From contig NZ_CP102332.1 in NCBI RefSeq assembly GCF_024600715.1, forward strand, positions 2,604,001 through 2,668,000: a DNA stretch of 64,000 bases, in the 5' to 3' direction. The notes beneath the pieces are model-generated. The model was not told the origin of the DNA and did no database searches. It saw only the letters and a list, made by a program, of their open reading frames with translations. This DNA comes from Streptomyces changanensis (lineage in GTDB: Bacteria; Actinomycetota; Actinomycetes; Streptomycetales; Streptomycetaceae). This document shows positions 60,175-64,000 of this stretch, one piece after another; the first letter of the stretch is position 1, and each line of letters opens with the position of its first letter. The translations under genes and the position numbers were made by a program.

Positions 60175-61560
60175 TCACTTGCCTTCGCGGGCCAGGAACG
60201 CGAGCAGGTCCTGCCGGCTCACGACGCCCGTCGGCTTCCCCTCGACCAGCACGATCGCCGCGTCGGCCCGCCCGAGGACGGCCATCAGGTCCTCGACCGG
60301 CTCGCCCGAGCCGACCTGCGGGAGCGGGGAGCTCATGTGCTTCTCCAGCGGGTCGTTCAGCGACGCGCGCTGCGCGAACAGCGCCTCCAACAGCTCCCGC
60401 TCGACGACCGAGCCGACGATCTCGGCGGCCATCACGTCCGGGTGGCCGGCGCCCGGCTTCACGATCGGCATCTGCGACACGCCGTACTCGCGCAGCACCT
60501 CGATCGCCTCCCCGACCGTCTCCTCCGGGTGCATGTGCACCAGCTTCGGGATGTCGCCCTCCTTGTGGCGCAGCACGTCGCCGACGCGCGCCGACGGGCC
60601 GGCGTCCTCGAGGAAGCCGTAGTCGGCCATCCACTCGTCGTTGAAGATCTTCGAGAGGTAGCCGCGGCCGCTGTCCGGCAGCAGGACGACGACGACGTCG
60701 TCCGGGCCGAGGCCCTCGGCGACGCGCAGCGCCGCGACGACCGCCATGCCGCAGGAACCGCCGACGAGGAGGCCCTCCTCCTTGGCGAGGCGGCGGGTCA
60801 TCTGGAACGAGTCCTTGTCGGAGACGGCGACGATCTCGTCCGTGACCGTGCTGTCGTAGGCGGACGGCCAGAAGTCCTCACCGACGCCCTCGACCAGGTA
60901 CGGCCGGCCGGAGCCGCCCGAGTAGACCGAGCCCTCCGGGTCGGCGCCGACGACCTTCACGCGGCCGCCGCTGGCCTCCTTCAGGTAGCGGCCGGTGCCG
61001 GAGATGGTGCCTCCGGTGCCGACGCCCGTGACGAAGTGCGTGATCCTGCCCTCGGTCTGCTCCCACAGCTCGGGGCCGGTCGTCTCGTAGTGCGAACGGG
61101 GGTTGTTCGGGTTCGAGTACTGGTCCGGCTTCCAGGCGCCCGGCGTCTCGCGGACGAGGCGGTCGGAGACGTTGTAGTAGGAGTCGGGGTGCTCCGGGTC
61201 GACCGCCGTGGGGCAGACGACGACCTCGGCGCCGTACGCCCGCAGGACGTTGATCTTGTCCGTGGACACCTTGTCGGGGCAGACGAAGATGCACTTGTAG
61301 CCCTTCTGCTGGGCCACGATCGCCAGGCCGACGCCGGTGTTGCCGGACGTCGGCTCGACGATGGTGCCGCCGGGCTTGAGGTCGCCGCTCTTCTCGGCCG
61401 CCTCGATCATGCGCAGGGCGATGCGGTCCTTGACCGAACCGCCCGGGTTGAAGTACTCGACCTTGGCCAGGACCGTGGCCTGGAGGCCCGCGGTGACGCT
61501 GTTGAGCTTCACCAGCGGGGTGTTGCCGACGAGGCTGATCATCGAGTCGTGGATTTGCAC
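60175..61560 (-). CDS. cbs: Cystathionine beta-synthase
   Basis: The 461-residue PLP enzyme condenses serine and homocysteine to cystathionine. The PLP lysine is in EYFNPGGSVKDRIALRMIE (near residue 40), with EPTSGNTGVGLAIVA, YSNPNNPRSHYETTGPELW, the phosphate loop GVGTGGTISGTGRYL and VGGSCGMAVVAAL. Two C-terminal CBS domains follow (HMHPEETVGEAIEVLREYGV, VEGKPTGVVSRQDLLAFLA). I chose the GTG at 61560 with CCGGAGA upstream; the longer frame is not needed. A cysteine synthase fused to CBS domains would look similar. Confidence 0.92.
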   Translation of the reverse strand: MQIHDSMISLVGNTPLVKLNSVTAGLQATVLAKVEYFNPGGSVKDRIALRMIEAAEKSGDLKPGGTIVEPTSGNTGVGLAIVAQQKGYKCIFVCPDKVSTDKINVLRAYGAEVVVCPTAVDPEHPDSYYNVSDRLVRETPGAWKPDQYSNPNNPRSHYETTGPELWEQTEGRITHFVTGVGTGGTISGTGRYLKEASGGRVKVVGADPEGSVYSGGSGRPYLVEGVGEDFWPSAYDSTVTDEIVAVSDKDSFQMTRRLAKEEGLLVGGSCGMAVVAALRVAEGLGPDDVVVVLLPDSGRGYLSKIFNDEWMADYGFLEDAGPSARVGDVLRHKEGDIPKLVHMHPEETVGEAIEVLREYGVSQMPIVKPGAGHPDVMAAEIVGSVVERELLEALFAQRASLNDPLEKHMSSPLPQVGSGEPVEDLMAVLGRADAAIVLVEGKPTGVVSRQDLLAFLAREGK

Positions 61561-61676
61561 CGTAAGTCTCCGGGGTCTCCGTAATGGTCCAGCCAGCGTA
61601 AGCCGAGTGGATGCGTAGGCGGGCATGGTTCCGGGGCAGTTAGCTCACAGACGGCACGGAGGAGGTGGGCGCCCCT

Positions 61677-62909
61677 ATGTCGAGGGCGAGCGTGGCACGG
61701 CGGATCGCGGCGGGCGCGGCGTACGGCGGCGGCGGCATCGGCCTGCTCGGGGCCGCCGCGATGGGGGTGCTCGTCGCCGAGGTGCAGCTGGCGAAGCGCT
61801 CGGTCGGCGGCGGGTTCGCGCCGCTGCCCCCGACGGCGGACGGGCTGTACGGTCGGGCCTTCGACGGGGTGCCGCTGCGGTTCGCGCTGCTGGGCGACTC
61901 CACGGCCGCCGGTCAGGGCGTGCGGCGGGCCGGGCAGACGCCGGGCGCCCTGCTCGCCTCCGGTCTGGCGCAGGTCGCCGAGCGGCCCGTGGAGCTGCGC
62001 AACGTCGCCCTGCCGGGCGCGCGCTCCGACGACCTGGAGCGGCAGACCACCCTGCTGCTGTCACGGCCGGAGTGGGTGCCCGACGCCTGCGTGATCATGA
62101 TCGGGGCGAACGACGTCACCCACCGGCTGCCGCCCACGCAGTCGGTGCGCTACCTGTCGGAGGCGGTGCGGCGGCTGCGCGGCGCGGGCACGGAGATCGT
62201 GGTCGGCACCTGCCCGGACCTGGGCACCATCGAGCCCGTGTACCAGCCGCTGCGGTGGCTGGCGCGGCGGCTGTCGCGGCAGCTGGCGGCGGCGCAGACG
62301 ATCGTCGTGGTGGAGCACGGGGGCCGGACGGTGTCGCTGGGCGACCTGCTGGGGCCGGAGTTCGCGGCGAACCCGCGGGAGATGTTCGGCGCGGACAACT
62401 ACCACCCGTCGGCGGAGGGGTACGCCACGGCGGCCATGGCGGTGCTGCCGACGGTCTGCGCCGTGCTGGGCGTGTGGCCGGAGCCGGAGCGGCTGGAGGC
62501 GGACCGGCGCGAGGGGCTGCTGCCGGTGGCGCAGGCGGCCGCCGAGGCGGCGCAGGAGGCCGGTACGGAGGTCACGGGCGCCCGCGCCCCGTGGGCCCTG
62601 CTGAAGCACCGCAGGCGCCGCCGGCTGACCGAGTCGGCCGCGCCCGCCCGGCCCGCGCACCCCGACCCGCACGACGGCCCCGACCCGCACGACGGGAGCG
62701 ACCCGCACGGCGGCCCCGGCCACCGCGGCGGGAGCGGCGACCGTTCCGGCCGCGGCGACCCCGGCGGCACGGGGCGTGCCGGGCCGGCGGTGGGCGGTGG
62801 GCGGGCGCCCCGGCCGCCGGCGGCCGGGACCGGCACGGAGACCGGGGCGGAGCCCCGGGCGGAGACCGGCACCTGGACCGATACGGGCCCCGCCACGGAC
62901 CGCGACTGA
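61677..62909 (+). CDS. SGNH/GDSL hydrolase
   Basis: The 410-residue membrane-anchored or secreted hydrolase has a hydrophobic N-terminal segment (about 10-40). Family blocks are FALLGDSTAAGQGV (GDS, near residue 70), CVIMIGANDVTHRL (GxND) and FGADNYHPSAEGYATAA (DxxH). It is likely an esterase or deacylase acting on the cell surface. The C-terminal 110 residues are low-complexity with HDGPDPHDG-type repeats and Gly/Thr-rich sequence. The ATG has GGAGGAGG upstream. It is divergent from cbs. Confidence 0.9.
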   Translation: MSRASVARRIAAGAAYGGGGIGLLGAAAMGVLVAEVQLAKRSVGGGFAPLPPTADGLYGRAFDGVPLRFALLGDSTAAGQGVRRAGQTPGALLASGLAQVAERPVELRNVALPGARSDDLERQTTLLLSRPEWVPDACVIMIGANDVTHRLPPTQSVRYLSEAVRRLRGAGTEIVVGTCPDLGTIEPVYQPLRWLARRLSRQLAAAQTIVVVEHGGRTVSLGDLLGPEFAANPREMFGADNYHPSAEGYATAAMAVLPTVCAVLGVWPEPERLEADRREGLLPVAQAAAEAAQEAGTEVTGARAPWALLKHRRRRRLTESAAPARPAHPDPHDGPDPHDGSDPHGGPGHRGGSGDRSGRGDPGGTGRAGPAVGGGRAPRPPAAGTGTETGAEPRAETGTWTDTGPATDRD

Positions 62910-63015
62910 GCGGGCGCTTAGAAATGCGGTGGGTGTCACACCCCGCGAGCGGTGACCCCGGCTCTACGTAGGGGTAACTTCCCTCTCAGTCGCCCACACG
63001 TCACCTGGAGCCGTG

Positions 63016-64000
63016 ATGCCCGAAGCCGTGATCGTCTCTGCCGCCCGCTCCCCGATCGGCCGGGCCTTCAAAGGCTCGCTGAAGGACCTGCGGCCCGACG
63101 ACCTGACCGCCACGATCATCCAGGCCGCCCTCGCCAAGGTCCCCGAGCTCGACCCGCGCGACATCGACGACCTCATGCTCGGCTGCGGCCTGCCCGGCGG
63201 CGAGCAGGGGTACAACCTCGGCCGCATCGTCGCCGTGCGGATGGGCATGGACCACCTGCCCGGCTGCACGCTCACCCGCTACTGCGCCTCGTCCCTCCAG
63301 ACCACGCGCATGGCCCTGCACGCCATCAAGGCGGGCGAGGGCGACGTCTTCATCTCCGCGGGCGTCGAGACGGTCTCCCGGTACGTGAAGGGCAACTCCG
63401 ACAGCCTGCCGGACACGCACAACCCGGTCTTCGACGAGGCCCAGGCCCGTACCGCGTCCCGCGCCGAGCACGGCGGCGACGAGTGGCACGACCCGCGCGA
63501 GGACGGCCTCGTGCCGGACGCGTACATCGCGATGGGGCAGACCGCCGAGAACCTCGCGCTCCTCAAGGGCGTCTCGCGCCAGGAGATGGACGAGTTCGGC
63601 GTGCGGTCGCAGAACCTCGCCGAGCAGGCCATCAAGAACGGCTTCTGGGAGCGCGAGATCACCCCGGTCACGCTCCCGGACGGCACCGTGGTGAGCACGG
63701 ACGACGGCCCGCGCGCCGGCGTGACCCTGGAGGGCGTGCAGGGCCTGAAGCCGGTCTTCCGCCCCGACGGCCGCGTCACCGCCGCGAACTGCTGCCCGCT
63801 CAACGACGGCGCCGCCGCGCTCGTGGTCATGTCCGACACGAAGGCGCGGGAGCTGGGCCTGACCCCGCTCGCCCGCGTCGTCTCCACCGGTGTCTCCGGC
63901 CTCTCCCCCGAGATCATGGGATACGGCCCGGTCGAGGCCAGCCGGCGGGCGCTGAAGCACGCCGGGCTCACCATCGACGACATCGACCTGGTGGAGATCA
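63016..64000 (+). CDS. Acetyl-CoA acetyltransferase (thiolase), cut by the window end
   Basis: The 328 residues present start PEAVIVSAARSPIGRAFKGS and contain the acyl-accepting Cys in LTRYCASSLQTTRMALHAIK (near residue 92). Also present are GVETVSRYV, the long loop with MGQTAENLALLKGVSRQEMD, and NCCPLNDGAAALVVMSD. The protein runs past base 64000 without a stop, so the C-terminal catalytic motifs are not seen. It would condense or cleave acyl-CoA in fatty-acid metabolism. The ATG has GGAG at 63007; a GTG one codon earlier is possible. Confidence 0.94.
   Translation, partial: MPEAVIVSAARSPIGRAFKGSLKDLRPDDLTATIIQAALAKVPELDPRDIDDLMLGCGLPGGEQGYNLGRIVAVRMGMDHLPGCTLTRYCASSLQTTRMALHAIKAGEGDVFISAGVETVSRYVKGNSDSLPDTHNPVFDEAQARTASRAEHGGDEWHDPREDGLVPDAYIAMGQTAENLALLKGVSRQEMDEFGVRSQNLAEQAIKNGFWEREITPVTLPDGTVVSTDDGPRAGVTLEGVQGLKPVFRPDGRVTAANCCPLNDGAAALVVMSDTKARELGLTPLARVVSTGVSGLSPEIMGYGPVEASRRALKHAGLTIDDIDLVEI

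Overview
The window is a GC-rich chromosomal segment from a streptomycete-type actinobacterium. The evidence is strong third-position G/C coding, frequent GTG/TTG starts, many 4-nt start/stop overlaps and SigB/F-family, DUF397/DUF5753, LCP and WXG100 genes. From memory, the run acyl-CoA dehydrogenase, UDP-glucose dehydrogenase, dipeptidase, purE, purK, GtrA and a two-component pair resembles the conserved core around SCO3051-SCO3063 of S. coelicolor; I could not check this.

Layout. (1) 1-1842 is chromosome, with an SMI1/KNR4-type gene and the displaced 3' end of an acyl-CoA dehydrogenase gene. (2) About 1843-10745 is an 8.9-kb integrative element inserted in the 3' end of that gene. It carries an Scr1-type regulatory operon on the + strand. 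On the - strand it carries an array with an HK97-type major capsid protein, an HNH nuclease, small zinc-binding proteins, an excisionase and HTH proteins, plus a + strand tyrosine integrase. No portal, terminase or tail gene is visible, so it looks like a phage satellite or a remnant. The element supplies a synonymous replacement for the host gene end. (3) 10682-21241 is core metabolism and signalling: acyl-CoA dehydrogenase, UDP-glucose dehydrogenase, M19 dipeptidase, purE/purK, a GtrA protein, a two-component system and a POT peptide transporter with a hairpin-rich leader.

(4) 21437-39487 is an exopolysaccharide or cell-wall glycopolymer locus. It has an LCP transferase, a CDP-alcohol phosphotransferase, a cytidylyltransferase, two GT4 glycosyltransferases, Wzz/BY-kinase-like, Wzx-like and Wzy-like membrane proteins, a WcaF-like acetyltransferase, a lipoprotein, a large secreted LamG/DNRLRE protein, GDP-fucose synthesis genes (gmd, fcl) and an initiating sugar-phosphate transferase. 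Together these can prime a lipid carrier, build a probably fucose-containing repeat unit, then flip, polymerise and attach it. (5) 39768-42000 is a SigB/F-type partner-switching module (ATP-binding anti-sigma-like protein, STAS antagonist, sigma factor). It is followed by two exceptionally long perfect hairpins, a G-rich low-complexity tract and a methyltransferase.

(6) 43878-55336 holds a histidine-utilisation operon (hutU, an M20 amidohydrolase, hutF, hutI). Divergent from it are a DAP-decarboxylase-like gene and a four-gene roadblock/DUF4388 cluster. An RpiR-family regulator follows whose own palindromic operator shares a motif with the hutU promoter, which suggests it controls hut. (7) 55471-59728 contains an 18-bp tandem repeat and a small type VII secretion-like island (WXG100 protein plus uncharacterised partners). 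(8) 60175-64000 has cystathionine beta-synthase, an SGNH hydrolase and a thiolase that runs off the window. No rRNA, tRNA or CRISPR array was recognised.
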